Part shown: positions 8,398 through 17,000 of the stretch, piece by piece | How positions within the stretch are numbered: the first letter of the stretch is position 1 | Layout of the letters: the number at the start of each line of letters is the position of its first letter | From: CAZFZT01 sp964523675 | GTDB taxonomy: Bacteria; Planctomycetota; Phycisphaerae; Phycisphaerales; SM1A02 | Reading direction: 5' to 3' | DNA: 64,000 bases | NCBI GenBank assembly: GCA_964523675.1 | Contig: CAZFZT010000001.1 | Location: forward strand, 62,001 to 126,000 | The notes under the pieces: model-generated | What the model was told of the DNA's origin: nothing | The model's database searches: none | What the model saw: only the letters and a program-made list of their open reading frames with translations | Position numbers and translations under genes: made by a program

Positions 8398-8988
8398 TCA
8401 TTCGCCGGACCGACCCGAAGACTCAAAGTAGATGCTGAGGAGGAACTCAGCACGCGTCCAGCCGGGCGGAACACCGCCGTCTCTGGGCTCTGTTCGAGGT
8501 CCTGGACGAGCATCACCGGCCGCCCGCTTCAGTTGCATGTTGTGGATGCGCGTGATTCGCGGCAGCTTCTCGAGTTCCAGCAGGAACTGATAGAAGCCGT
8601 CGAATTGCCCCTCCATCACCACGCGCAGCGGCAGTTCCATGTAGAGCGCGGCTGGTACAGGTGTTTCGCTCTTCACTGATCGCACACTCTGTGAATTGCG
8701 GTCGGCGATGCTCCAGATCTGCTGAAGAATGCCTTCGACATCCTGCTCCGAGGGTAGTTTCGCCTCGACGATTTCGACCGCTTCGCGGCCGGCTTCGATG
8801 GCTAGCCCGATGTCTTCGAGCCGTGAAGCGACCTCTTCAAGTTTGTTCAAGCGAGCCAGCTTCACTTCAGTCTCGGCCTCTGCCGCTGCGATGTCGGCGT
8901 TCTTCGGCTGGAAGAGATAGAAGTAGGCCGCCACGGGGACTGCCAGCAGGACTACGAAGAAGATGAGTTCACGTACACCGAATCGCAT
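8398..8988 (-). CDS. pilO: Type IV pilus inner-membrane protein PilO
   Basis: Bitopic protein of about 196 residues. An N-terminal membrane helix (IFFVVLLAVPVAAYFYLF) is followed by a coiled-coil of heptads (residues about 35-90) and a ferredoxin-like domain containing LPLRVVMEGQFDGFYQFL and LPRITRIHNMQL, both typical of PilO. PilO pairs with PilN to form the periplasmic alignment complex of the pilus machine. GGAGA before ATG 8988 (MRFGVRELIFF) supports this start over the upstream one at 9024. The gene follows pilN by 10 bases. Confidence 0.85.
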   Translation of the reverse strand: MRFGVRELIFFVVLLAVPVAAYFYLFQPKNADIAAAEAETEVKLARLNKLEEVASRLEDIGLAIEAGREAVEIVEAKLPSEQDVEGILQQIWSIADRNSQSVRSVKSETPVPAALYMELPLRVVMEGQFDGFYQFLLELEKLPRITRIHNMQLKRAAGDARPGPRTEPRDGGVPPGWTRAEFLLSIYFESSGRSGE

Positions 8989-8998
8989 GTTGGTCTCC

Positions 8999-9781
8999 TT
9001 ATTCCTCGACGTGCGCCCACGCACCGCCCTCGCCCTGCGGCACGCCGATGGTGAGATCGGGGGCGACCGGCTCGCGGAGTCCGCGCGGCACGGTCAGCGG
9101 CTCGATATGCCGCACATCGGCATCCGGCGAAAGCGTCATGCCGATCCGGAACTGCCGCATCGTTCGCCCTTCGATCTCCCGCTCCTCCGAATACACGAGA
9201 GTGATGTCGCGCAGAAGCGGATGGCTGTTGAGCTGAGCTAGATAGCTGGAAACCTCCAGATCTGTCGGTGCAACCCCAACCATATTGACACTCACCCGAT
9301 AACGAGGTGGTTCAATGCCCTTCACCTCCTGCTTGGCTTCTTCGCGGGTGGGTGAACGTGGCTGACCGGCCAGACGCTTTTGCTTCGTATCGCCATCAGA
9401 TTTCGGCGGTTGTCGACGCTCTGATTTGATCTCGAATTCCATCAGTCCGAGCTGCGGCGGCATGCGGTTGATCAACTCCGCCATGAGAATCGATCGCGGC
9501 ACGCGCTCCACGAGCGCGGTCGCGAGTTCCGCCTTGCCGAGCATGTCATCGCGCTGCTTCTCAAGTTCGGTCAGTTCCTGAATCTGCTTGGCGGCGTCCT
9601 GATAGCGAGCATTAATCTGCTGCTGCGTACGCTGCACATCAATCCACTTTCGATTGGTGACGAGGAACGCTGCAAGCACACCCACCATGACAATGCCGAA
9701 GAGAACCAGACTAATGAGGTTCGTCCGCCGTTCGGCGCGCTCGGCAATGTAATCTTCAGGAAGGAATGAATTGGTCGTCAT
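8999..9781 (-). CDS. pilN: Type IV pilus inner-membrane protein PilN
   Basis: A 260-residue protein starting MTTNSFLPEDYIAERAERR. The short N-terminal segment with LPxDYxxxR is the PilN tail that binds PilM. It is followed by one membrane helix (LISLVLFGIVMVGVLAAFLV), a coiled coil (about 45-90), an unusually charged linker (KSERRQPPKSDGDTKQKRL) and a ferredoxin-like domain. PilN pairs with PilO in the periplasm. The gene lies 21 bases after pilM and 10 before pilO, consistent with one transcript. The extended linker makes it longer than typical PilN (about 190-210). Confidence 0.85.
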   Translation of the reverse strand: MTTNSFLPEDYIAERAERRTNLISLVLFGIVMVGVLAAFLVTNRKWIDVQRTQQQINARYQDAAKQIQELTELEKQRDDMLGKAELATALVERVPRSILMAELINRMPPQLGLMEFEIKSERRQPPKSDGDTKQKRLAGQPRSPTREEAKQEVKGIEPPRYRVSVNMVGVAPTDLEVSSYLAQLNSHPLLRDITLVYSEEREIEGRTMRQFRIGMTLSPDADVRHIEPLTVPRGLREPVAPDLTIGVPQGEGGAWAHVEE

Positions 9782-9802
9782 AGCGTTCCTCGTTGCAATT
9801 CG

Positions 9803-11080
9803 TTAGAGCCGGTCCGAAGCGCAAAGGCCGCACACCGTGGCCCAGCCGGGTTGCGGCTGTGTGCAATCGGGCACCGCAGGTCCGGCCGGCAGACTGCTGG
9901 TGTCGAATCGTGCCAGCGGATCTCCCAGTCGCGCTGGCAGCCGCAGCGCTTTGGCAACATGCCGGCACAGCCACGGTTGCCGTGCTTCCCCACCGAGCAA
10001 GACGACGCGATCAATGGTGCGATCGGGAAAGAGCCCGCGGTGGTAGCGCAGGCACATTGACATTTCATCTGTGATGGTTTCGAGCAGTTCACTAAAGTCG
10101 ACATTCGCCGCTTGTGTATGTCCATCGCCGGGCTGGACCGCTCTAGCAATGACGGGAGCGGCCAGACCCTTCCGTCTCTCTTCAGCAGTCAACGCAGTGG
10201 AAGATGATTCAGGCACCGCCTGCTCACCCGCCATCGCGGCTCGAAGGCGCGCCAGTCCGTTTGCTTCCACCGATTCAGCTTCCTGCACCGCTTCAACAGG
10301 CGCAGTGAGTCGTTGTTCCACGGCCGGGTCCGTCAGCGACAAGCGGTGAGCGCGTGCGCCCGCCGGATCACACTTGAGCGCCTTGGCGATGAGTTGATCG
10401 AAGTGCGAACCGCCGACCTGAATAGCCCGCGTAAATGTCATCTGGACGCCATGCGCGATGGAGACATTCGTGCAGGAATACCCCAGGTCGATATACATCG
10501 TCGTGAGTTTCTCGTCACCCGCCCTTCGGTGGATGTGGTCGAAAGCGTGAATGAGAGCGGTCGGTTGTGCGTGTACGCCGAGCACCTCAAGTCGGCACTT
10601 CTCGAGCAGCGCAATGTGTCGCATGATGAGGTCGCGCGGAATGGCAAGACAAATGACCTCGGTTTTCGCGGCTCCGCCTGTCCCGTCACGGTGAACCTGG
10701 GCGACATCATGCGCTCGAACAACCAGCGCGTCCGGAGGCAGGTTCATGGAGATGTGAATCTGCGATTTTGCGGCATCAAGAACGCGCGTCCCCTCTGGAA
10801 CCGAGAGTTGAAGATGCTGCAAAGTGCTCTGGGCCGTCGGCACCGCGCAGATGGCCCGCTTTCCTTTGAATCCCCCGGACTTCAGCGTCTTCGGCAGTTG
10901 CTTTTCGAGATAGGCCATCTGCTGGGCCGGATCGTTACGCACCTCGTCAGGTAATGTAATTTCCGCTGCAGCAAGAACAGCCGGCTTCTCGCCGGGGGCG
11001 ATCTGAAGCAGTTTGACCGACGCGGCGCCGAAGTCAATGGCGATTGGGGAAGAGTTGCTCGAAAACATCCGAAAGCGCAT
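9803..11080 (-). CDS. pilM: Type IV pilus assembly protein PilM
   Basis: Actin-like cytoplasmic protein of 425 residues that binds the PilN tail and links the pilus ATPase to the inner-membrane complex. The N-terminal phosphate-binding strand is IAIDFGAASVKLLQI, and later actin-fold parts are MYIDLGYSCTNVSIAHG and VVLLGGEARQPWL. It heads the cluster pilM-pilN-pilO-PilP-like-pilB on the minus strand. A low-complexity acidic/Ala-rich insert lies around residues 265-300. The similar cell-division protein FtsA is excluded by the pil neighbours and by the missing SHS2 pattern. Confidence 0.88.
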   Translation of the reverse strand: MRFRMFSSNSSPIAIDFGAASVKLLQIAPGEKPAVLAAAEITLPDEVRNDPAQQMAYLEKQLPKTLKSGGFKGKRAICAVPTAQSTLQHLQLSVPEGTRVLDAAKSQIHISMNLPPDALVVRAHDVAQVHRDGTGGAAKTEVICLAIPRDLIMRHIALLEKCRLEVLGVHAQPTALIHAFDHIHRRAGDEKLTTMYIDLGYSCTNVSIAHGVQMTFTRAIQVGGSHFDQLIAKALKCDPAGARAHRLSLTDPAVEQRLTAPVEAVQEAESVEANGLARLRAAMAGEQAVPESSSTALTAEERRKGLAAPVIARAVQPGDGHTQAANVDFSELLETITDEMSMCLRYHRGLFPDRTIDRVVLLGGEARQPWLCRHVAKALRLPARLGDPLARFDTSSLPAGPAVPDCTQPQPGWATVCGLCASDRL

Positions 11081-11409
11081 GGCGGCCTCGCAGGATCAGC
11101 CACGGAAAGGTCTGCGCGCAGCCGGACACATGGAGCGGCGCGCAACGGGGCTCCGATTGCATCGACCGAATGGGAGGTCAGGTTGAGCAGGGGAACGCGG
11201 TAAGCGGTACCGGGTGTATCGATCACGCACTCGGCCAGGAAAGCAGCCGATAACACGATGGTCGCTGGCATTACGGCTGAGATCGCCCGTTTATTCATGC
11301 ATCTTGGTTCGGCGTCTTCACCAGCGCCTTGACTTCATGCCGACTGTTTGTGCCACTTAAAGAGGAACCTGCCCATTCGGGGCCGGGTCAACTGACAGGA
11401 GGATGAGGC
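11081..11409. other. Intergenic region between pilM and the cysteine-rich gene
   Basis: About 330 bases between divergent genes that should hold both promoters. A minus-strand reading frame starting at 11298 has a signal-peptide-like beginning (MNKRAISAVMPATIVLSAAFLAE) but runs into pilM in another frame, and its later part looks like out-of-frame pilM. It may be a decayed secreted-protein gene. I see no convincing promoter or RNA. Confidence 0.4.
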
Positions 11410-12231
11410 ATGAACACCTTGAACCAACGCGCGGCCTCTGTGATTGGGGCCTTGGCAGGGCTTGGAGTTATCGCTGGCGCTGAGGCGCAGGTTTGCGATG
11501 AGGTTGAAGCAATCGTCTTGAACCGCACGTATCCGATTGAGCGCAATGTTGATGCTGTGCGCTATGTGCACGAAGCAATCCTGAGAGATAATGCGTTCGG
11601 CGACTACATTTTTGAGTTTTCCGCAAAGCGAATCGACCTTCCCAAGGTTATGGAACGGTGGACGGTGACTTTTGAGGACGTCGATGGCTTCGATTACGTG
11701 CGCCATCTCGATATCGATGCAGGGTGGGCGCATACCTTCCGTTCCTGGACCGTAAATGGAACGCGGTATGTGTCGATCGAAACTCCACATGCCTCTGCGC
11801 AGCTCACCCCGGACAATGCGCTCGGCACGCCTGAATTCGACGCGTTCGTGGCATTGGTGGACCAGACGAGCGCCCACCGTGAGGTCGTCACTGGGATTAT
11901 CGATGACATGCCGCCATGGGATCACCCAGAGCTCGACTGCGTGCATGACTGCGTGACACTCACGGATATGTGCGGCATTATTCCAGACTGCTCTGCTGGG
12001 ATGTCACCGACCGCATGCGAATGCTGGGCATCGTTTGAATGCTGCATGTCCAACTACGTGGACTGGTACGTTTGCACAAGTGAGTGCATCTGTGCTCTCT
12101 GCTGGGACGACTGGGTGGAAAGTTGCTGCGCCGTGATGCCTGCGGAAAGACGCGATGCACAGTTCTACTGCGAGCAGGAATTTCTCGATTGCCTCAGGTC
12201 ACCGAACCTGCAGCCCTGTGCGCAGCAGTAA
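11410..12231 (+). CDS. Secreted cysteine-rich protein of unknown function
   Basis: A 273-residue protein with a signal peptide (ASVIGALAGLGVIAGAEAQV, cleavage likely after AEA). The middle part (residues about 30-175) has no motif I know. The last 95 residues hold 17 cysteines, in patterns such as CVHDC, CECWASFECC, CTSECICALC and ESCC. Such density suggests a disulfide-rich or metal-binding exported domain. A strong ribosome site (AGGAGG) lies about 7 bases before ATG. It faces away from the pil cluster and is not clearly in an operon. Confidence 0.7.
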   Translation: MNTLNQRAASVIGALAGLGVIAGAEAQVCDEVEAIVLNRTYPIERNVDAVRYVHEAILRDNAFGDYIFEFSAKRIDLPKVMERWTVTFEDVDGFDYVRHLDIDAGWAHTFRSWTVNGTRYVSIETPHASAQLTPDNALGTPEFDAFVALVDQTSAHREVVTGIIDDMPPWDHPELDCVHDCVTLTDMCGIIPDCSAGMSPTACECWASFECCMSNYVDWYVCTSECICALCWDDWVESCCAVMPAERRDAQFYCEQEFLDCLRSPNLQPCAQQ

Positions 12232-12409
12232 AGCCGCACGGAGCCGTTACAAGTAGCACGCTTCCAACTCGCTGCGGTGCTCAAAAGAGGACCGCATCCC
12301 GTGACTTTCTGGTTTCCATCTCCATTCGCGAAGGCTCGATACGGGACGTTGTGGATCTTCTGGCACTCAGCTTGGCGAATTAGTCTTGGAGGCAGCTGCG
12401 ACGTCGCAT

Positions 12410-13756
12410 CTATCCCAGCAATCGCTCCGGATCCTCCAGCAACTTGCGCACCGTGTTCAAAAATCGCGCTCCCTCCGCGCCATCGACTACGCGGTGGTCG
12501 CACGAGAGACTCAGCGGCAGCACTTTGCCTGCATAAGACGCGCCGTCCTTCGTAAGCACCTTCTCATATGCCCGACCGGCCGCGAGAATGGCGACCTCCG
12601 GATAGTTGATGATCGGCGTGGCGAACATGCCGCCGTAGGAGCCGACGTTGGAGATCGTGAACGTTCCGCCGGTCAGTCGCTCGCGCGCGATTGTGCGGTC
12701 GCGGCACTGCCCGGCAACATCGCTCACCGCATCGCTGAGTTGCACAATGCTTCGCTGATCGGCATTCTCGATCACTGGCACCATCAGGCCGTGATCGGTA
12801 TCGACAGCGATGCCCATGTTGATCTCGCCCTGGAGCAGGATCTCCTCGTTGGCGTCATCGACATTTGCGTTGAGCGCAGGATGCTTGCGCAATCCCTTGC
12901 AGCACGCAAGTATGATGAACGGCAGGAGACTGAGCTTCTGCCCCAGAACTGTCGCGTATTCCCTGCGCTTGCGATCGAGCTGCGTGACATCAGCTTCATC
13001 AACGACGGTGAAGTGAACGGCTGTCTTGACGGAAAGGTCGAGCGCCTGCGCGATCTTTCTGCGCACGCCACGGAATGGAATGCGCTGCGACACGCCTTTG
13101 GTGGCCACCGGCGGTGCGGTCATGCGCTCAGGCGAAATGCGGTCGCGCTGCGGTGCGCGGTCCGTTGAGCGCGATCCGCCGCCGAACGACTCCAGATCGC
13201 TGGCGGTGACGCGGCCGCCGCGGCCGGTCCCTTCAACCTGGTTGATGTCAATGTTCATCTCGCGCGCAAGACGCCGCACGGCAGGCGTGGCGAGGACTTT
13301 CCCGGTTTTGGACCGACCGTTCTCGTGTTCACGCCGACGGGCGAAGCGTTCCGAGATGGTCAGTTCGCCACCGACGCTGCCGACGACTGTACCGGCATCT
13401 TCGCGATCCTCTTCCATGGGCGGTTCTGCGTTCTTGGCCGCTTCCACGCGCTTTGGTTGCGGCTTCGCGCTTGACGCTTTTCCGGTTGACGCAGCACCGA
13501 TGTCGTAGGTCACGAGCACGGAGCCGACGTTGAGGATGTCGCCTTCCTTGCCCTTGAGTTCCTTGATGACGCCGGCCCAAGGGCTTGGCACTTCAACGAG
13601 CGCCTTGTCCGTCTCCATCTCAGCGAGCGTCTGGTGCTCATCCACCTTCTCGCCGGGCTTGACGCGCCATTTGATCAGTTCTGCCTCGTGAACGCCCTCG
13701 CCGAGATCGGGCAGGATGAAGTGCGATTTATCGGTTGGTTGTTTGATTCCAGCCAT
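12410..13756 (-). CDS. pdhC: Dihydrolipoamide acyltransferase (E2) of the pyruvate dehydrogenase complex
   Basis: E2 takes the acyl group from E1 on its lipoyl arm and passes it to CoA. The 448-residue protein has one lipoyl domain (residues about 10-85; METDKALVEV puts the lipoylated Lys at 51), a flexible charged linker, a peripheral-subunit-binding domain (TPAVRRLAREMNIDINQVEGTG), and a catalytic domain ending with SCDHRVVDGAEGARFL (active His near 421). It follows pdhA and pdhB on the same strand but is separated from pdhB by a GxxExxY element that ends four bases before its start codon. No lipoamide dehydrogenase gene is in the window. A branched-chain 2-oxoacid E2 remains possible. Confidence 0.9.
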   Translation of the reverse strand: MAGIKQPTDKSHFILPDLGEGVHEAELIKWRVKPGEKVDEHQTLAEMETDKALVEVPSPWAGVIKELKGKEGDILNVGSVLVTYDIGAASTGKASSAKPQPKRVEAAKNAEPPMEEDREDAGTVVGSVGGELTISERFARRREHENGRSKTGKVLATPAVRRLAREMNIDINQVEGTGRGGRVTASDLESFGGGSRSTDRAPQRDRISPERMTAPPVATKGVSQRIPFRGVRRKIAQALDLSVKTAVHFTVVDEADVTQLDRKRREYATVLGQKLSLLPFIILACCKGLRKHPALNANVDDANEEILLQGEINMGIAVDTDHGLMVPVIENADQRSIVQLSDAVSDVAGQCRDRTIARERLTGGTFTISNVGSYGGMFATPIINYPEVAILAAGRAYEKVLTKDGASYAGKVLPLSLSCDHRVVDGAEGARFLNTVRKLLEDPERLLG

Positions 13757-13760
13757 AAGA

Positions 13761-14236
13761 GATTCACCACAGAGGCACAGAGAGCACAGAGGACGAGCGA
13801 TTTTGATTAGAGGACTCGGCGAACGATTCCGTCCTTCAGGCGCGCTACGTTGAAGTTGATGATGAGGCCGACGCGCTTGTGTGAGAGCCGCATGTACGTC
13901 AACAACTGCGCTTCGTAGATGGCAGCAATTTCCTCCACTGCCTTCAATTCAACGATTAACTTGTCGGCAACGAGGAGGTCAATGCGATAGCCGCAATCGA
14001 GCCGCCGACCTTTGTAGATTACGGGAAGCTCCAACTGGCGCTGGAATGAGATATCGCGACGGATGAATTCATCACAGAGGCACACTTCATAGGCCGATTC
14101 CAGAAGGCCAGGGCCCAGACCGTTATGCACTTCAATCGCGGCGCCAATCACAGCGCGTGTCAGATCCTCAGCGATGTATGTGCCATTCTCAACAAGTCTG
14201 TTCATCTCTGTGCCCTCTGTGCCTCTGTGGTGAATC
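13761..14236. mobile_element. Inverted-repeat-bounded element carrying a GxxExxY gene
   Basis: A 476-bp unit bounded by 31-bp inverted repeats (13761-13791 and 14206-14236; GATTCACCACAGAGGCACAG...) that differ at one base. Its only gene is the GxxExxY protein. It sits exactly at the pdhB/pdhC junction: the right end overlaps the pdhB stop codon and the left end is four bases from the pdhC start. Related ends occur at 18446-18566 and 61021-61164 without a gene. I see no clear target-site duplication. That it is mobile is inferred. Confidence 0.65.
13807..14205 (-). CDS. GxxExxY family protein
   Basis: A 132-residue protein of the GxxExxY family, named for the motif seen here in GPGLLESAYEVCL. 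Further landmarks are a conserved basic segment (VIYKGRRLDCGYRIDLLV), IVELKAVEEIA, and QLLTYMRLS...GLIINF. The D...ELK spacing resembles a PD-(D/E)xK nuclease fold, but activity is not established as far as I know. The gene fills the interior of an inverted-repeat element inserted between pdhB and pdhC and is transcribed in the same direction as the operon. It has no evident link to pyruvate metabolism. Confidence 0.88.
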   Translation of the reverse strand: MNRLVENGTYIAEDLTRAVIGAAIEVHNGLGPGLLESAYEVCLCDEFIRRDISFQRQLELPVIYKGRRLDCGYRIDLLVADKLIVELKAVEEIAAIYEAQLLTYMRLSHKRVGLIINFNVARLKDGIVRRVL

Positions 14237-15203
14237 AGTAAGCGGCCACCTCATCGATCGCCTTGCCGATGCGCTCCGCTTCGGGGAGGTACTCAAGCTC
14301 CAACTTGTAATAGGGCATCACCGTATCAAAGCCCGTGACGCGCTGGACCGGCGCTTCCAGGTGCAGGAAACAGTGCTCCATGATTCGCGCTGCGATCTCT
14401 GCGCCGAAGCCGGCTGTCTTGGGCGCTTCATGCACGACGATCGCCCGGCCGGTCTTCTTTACGGATGCTTCAATCGTCGCCATATCAAGCGGATAAATCG
14501 TGCGCAGGTCGATGAGTTCGATGGACTTGTCGCTCGCTTCGATCGCCTTCATGCACTGCACGACCGTTGCACCCCACGAGATAACGGTGATGTCATCGCC
14601 TTCTTCGACAACGCGCGCTTCACCGATCGGAATGGTGTATTCGTCTTCAGGCACTTCTTCTCTAAACGCACGGTAGATGCGCTTGGGCTCGAAGAAGATG
14701 ACCGGGTCGGGGTCGCGAATCGCGCTGATGAGAAGGCCCTTGGCGTCGTAGGGCGAAGCGGGCATGACGACCTTGATGCCAGGATGATGCGCGTAGATCG
14801 CTTCGGGCGAATCGCTGTGCAGTTCCGGCGCGTGAATGCCGCCGCCGACGGGCACGCGCACGACCATCGGCACAGTGAACGCGCCGCGCGTGCGTGTTCT
14901 CATGCGAGCGGCATGCGTGGTGAGCTGGTCATACGCCGGGCCAAGGAATCCTTCGAACTGAATCTCAGGAATCGGCCGCAGGCCGTTCATGGCCAAGCCG
15001 ATTGCGGTGCCGATGATGCCCGATTCAGCGAGCGGCGAATCAACGACGCGGTCACTGCCAAAGCGCGCGTGCAGCCCTTCGGTGACGCGAAACACGCCGC
15101 CGTTGGGCCCGACGTCCTCGCCGAGAATGATGATGCGATCGTCCGCCTCCATTTCCTGGATGAGGGCAAGATTGATTGCCTGTACGAGTGTTAGATTTGC
15201 CAT
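14235..15203 (-). CDS. pdhB: Pyruvate dehydrogenase E1 beta subunit
   Basis: The 322-residue beta chain of the alpha2beta2 E1 component, which decarboxylates the 2-oxoacid with thiamine diphosphate. Signatures are ILGEDVGPNGGVFRVTEGL near the N-terminus, VVDSPLAESGIIGTAIGLA, the pyrimidine-domain segment, and the C-terminal transketolase domain with SIELIDLRTIYPLD and IVVHEAPKTAGFGAEI. It starts 27 bases after pdhA. Its stop codon overlaps the right end of the GxxExxY element. Distinguishing pyruvate from branched-chain 2-oxoacid specificity by eye is not secure. Confidence 0.9.
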   Translation of the reverse strand: MANLTLVQAINLALIQEMEADDRIIILGEDVGPNGGVFRVTEGLHARFGSDRVVDSPLAESGIIGTAIGLAMNGLRPIPEIQFEGFLGPAYDQLTTHAARMRTRTRGAFTVPMVVRVPVGGGIHAPELHSDSPEAIYAHHPGIKVVMPASPYDAKGLLISAIRDPDPVIFFEPKRIYRAFREEVPEDEYTIPIGEARVVEEGDDITVISWGATVVQCMKAIEASDKSIELIDLRTIYPLDMATIEASVKKTGRAIVVHEAPKTAGFGAEIAARIMEHCFLHLEAPVQRVTGFDTVMPYYKLELEYLPEAERIGKAIDEVAAY

Positions 15204-15230
15204 ACTTTCGTCGATTCCCTTCAGTCCGGT

Positions 15231-16349
15231 TCAGTGTTCCACGCGCTCGCGTACTTCAACCTGCGATGAATCCTGGCCCAGACTGCTCGTGCGCATCGTC
15301 TGCCGCTGCACCTTGAGTTCGTCGAGCGGCTGGGCATACATCGAATCGAAGAAATCGCCCGCCGTCGGCGCTTCGATTTCCTCCGCGCGCTTCACCGCCG
15401 CAGACACTTCCTTCTTCGCGCGCTCAAGCGCCGCTTCCTGCTTCTTGTCATCCCACAACTTGCGCTCGCGCAGGTACTTCTCCAGCCGCAGCATCGGGTC
15501 GCGCTTCTTCCACATCTCGACTTCCTCGGCCTTGCGGTACCTTCGCGCATCGTCTGCTGTGGTGTGATCGCCCAGCCGGTACGTGACCGCTTCGATGAAC
15601 GTAGGCCGCTTGTTCTTGCGCGCGTTGGCCGCTGCGTCCTTCACCGCCTTCACCACTGCGAAGATGTCGTTGCCGTCGACCTGCACGCAGTCCATGCCGT
15701 ACGCCAGGCCGCGCTGCGCGACCGTCGGGGCTGAGCACTGAATCTTCGATGGCACCGAAATCGCCCAGCCGTTGTTCTGGCAGAAGAAGATCACGGGGAT
15801 ATCAAGGTTCGCTGCGAAGTTCGCCGCTTCGTGGAAGTCGCCTTCGCTCGTTGCGCCGTCGCCGAAGAACGTGCATGCGATCGAATCTTCCTTGCGATAT
15901 TTCGCCGCCCATGCGAGCCCGGTCGCGTGGAGCATCTGCGTGCCGATGGGAATCGCCAGCGGCGTGATGTGCAGGTCGCGCGGGATCTGGTTGCCGCGCT
16001 CATCGCCCATCCAGTGCAGCAGAATCATCTCCAAAGGCAGGCCGCGCCAGAAAAGGCCGGGGTTCTCGCGGTAGCACGGCACCAGCCAGTCGGTCTTCTT
16101 GAGCGCGTACGCAGCGCCGAGCGATGTCGCTTCCTGCCCCTTGTTCTCCGGGTACGTGCCCATGCGGCCGGAGCGCTGCAACTTGAACGCGACTTCGTCA
16201 TAGTGCCGGCACAGCACCATGTGCTCATAGAGCTTGACGGCATCCTTGTCCGGGATCAGCCCCTTGCCGAGTTTGGCATCGAAGTTGCCATGCTCATCAA
16301 GGATGGAGATGTTCTCGATCTTGGTTTCAAAGACGGTTTTGATCGGCAT
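15231..16349 (-). CDS. pdhA: Pyruvate dehydrogenase E1 alpha subunit
   Basis: The 372-residue alpha chain of the heterotetrameric E1. The thiamine-diphosphate motif GDGATSEGDFHEAANF through FFCQNN spans residues about 160-191, and the phosphorylation-loop-like segment YRLGDHTTADDARRY follows. Other family blocks are LCRHYDEVAFKLQRSGRMGTYP and GQEATSLGAAYALKKTDWLVP. It is the first gene of pdhA-pdhB-(element)-pdhC on the minus strand. The start at MPIKTVFETKIENI is preceded by a modest purine-rich site. Confidence 0.9.
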   Translation of the reverse strand: MPIKTVFETKIENISILDEHGNFDAKLGKGLIPDKDAVKLYEHMVLCRHYDEVAFKLQRSGRMGTYPENKGQEATSLGAAYALKKTDWLVPCYRENPGLFWRGLPLEMILLHWMGDERGNQIPRDLHITPLAIPIGTQMLHATGLAWAAKYRKEDSIACTFFGDGATSEGDFHEAANFAANLDIPVIFFCQNNGWAISVPSKIQCSAPTVAQRGLAYGMDCVQVDGNDIFAVVKAVKDAAANARKNKRPTFIEAVTYRLGDHTTADDARRYRKAEEVEMWKKRDPMLRLEKYLRERKLWDDKKQEAALERAKKEVSAAVKRAEEIEAPTAGDFFDSMYAQPLDELKVQRQTMRTSSLGQDSSQVEVRERVEH

Positions 16350-16515
16350 TTGTTTGTCCTGCGGAGTCGGTCGCCAATGCTGCAGTAGGTGCGGCGGCGG
16401 TATTCTACAGGATAGGTTCAGCGGGCTGAATACGCCAGATCAAAGGAAGGTCGGCGGCCGCGGCAGTGTCTGATTCAGGCGGAGGGGACTTCCATTTCCA
16501 ACTGGAGGATTCTTG

Positions 16516-17000
16516 ATGCTCGTAAAGTTCGTTGCAGTAGCGGCTCTCTTCGGATCGCTCTGCGGCTGCGCCGCGCCGCACACCACGCCCCCGCCGGCCT
16601 TTGGGCAGTCGAGGAACGGCCGATGGCCATCGGGCTCAATGACGCGCTGTGTCAGCTTGCCGCGTCGCTTCAAAACGCCAATCAACAGGATGAGGAGGCG
16701 ATACTCCTGATCGCCACAGGCACGCTGCCGCTCGTCGCGGATGGCTACATGCATGCGCTCTACTACGATCCGCAAAGCGGTGCGTACTGGATCAGAGCCA
16801 TCGGCGGGATCAGCGGGCAGCAAACATTCTGGCGCGGCCCGGCATCTGAGGATCATCCGCGTGTGCGCGAGGTGTTTGAGATCATGGCGATGCGCCACGC
16901 AATCGATCCGGAGCTTCCCGCCGCGGCCGGTCTGCGACCTGCTTCGTCGTTAGGTCCAGCGTCGGTTTGTTCTCTTCACTCTGTTAAGCTTCGCTACTGA
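16516..17000 (+). pseudogene. Lipoprotein gene split by a probable frameshift
   Basis: A ribosome site (GGAGGA) precedes ATG 16516 and a lipoprotein signal, MLVKFVAVAALFGSLCGCA. That frame runs out at 16710 into unlikely Arg/Ser-rich sequence. Meanwhile a second frame, open to 17000, gives a protein-like sequence starting near WAVEERPMAIGLNDALCQL and continuing ATGTLPLVADGYMHALYYDP, WIRAIGGISGQQTFW. Joining the two at about 16600 gives a sensible lipoprotein of about 160 residues. Either the gene is broken, the sequence has an indel error, or the second frame is a separate gene starting at ATG 16623. No family recognised. Confidence 0.5.

Noticed and set aside
10882..11298. Minus-strand reading frame of 138 codons with a signal-peptide-like start
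   Set aside because: Two thirds of it runs through pilM in another frame and reads as Arg/Ser/Pro-rich shadow sequence. Only the first 70 codons could be an old gene.
14157..15194. Plus-strand reading frame of 345 codons opposite pdhB
   Set aside because: It lies wholly antisense to a clear pdhB, has no family motifs and has His/Arg/Asp-rich shadow composition.
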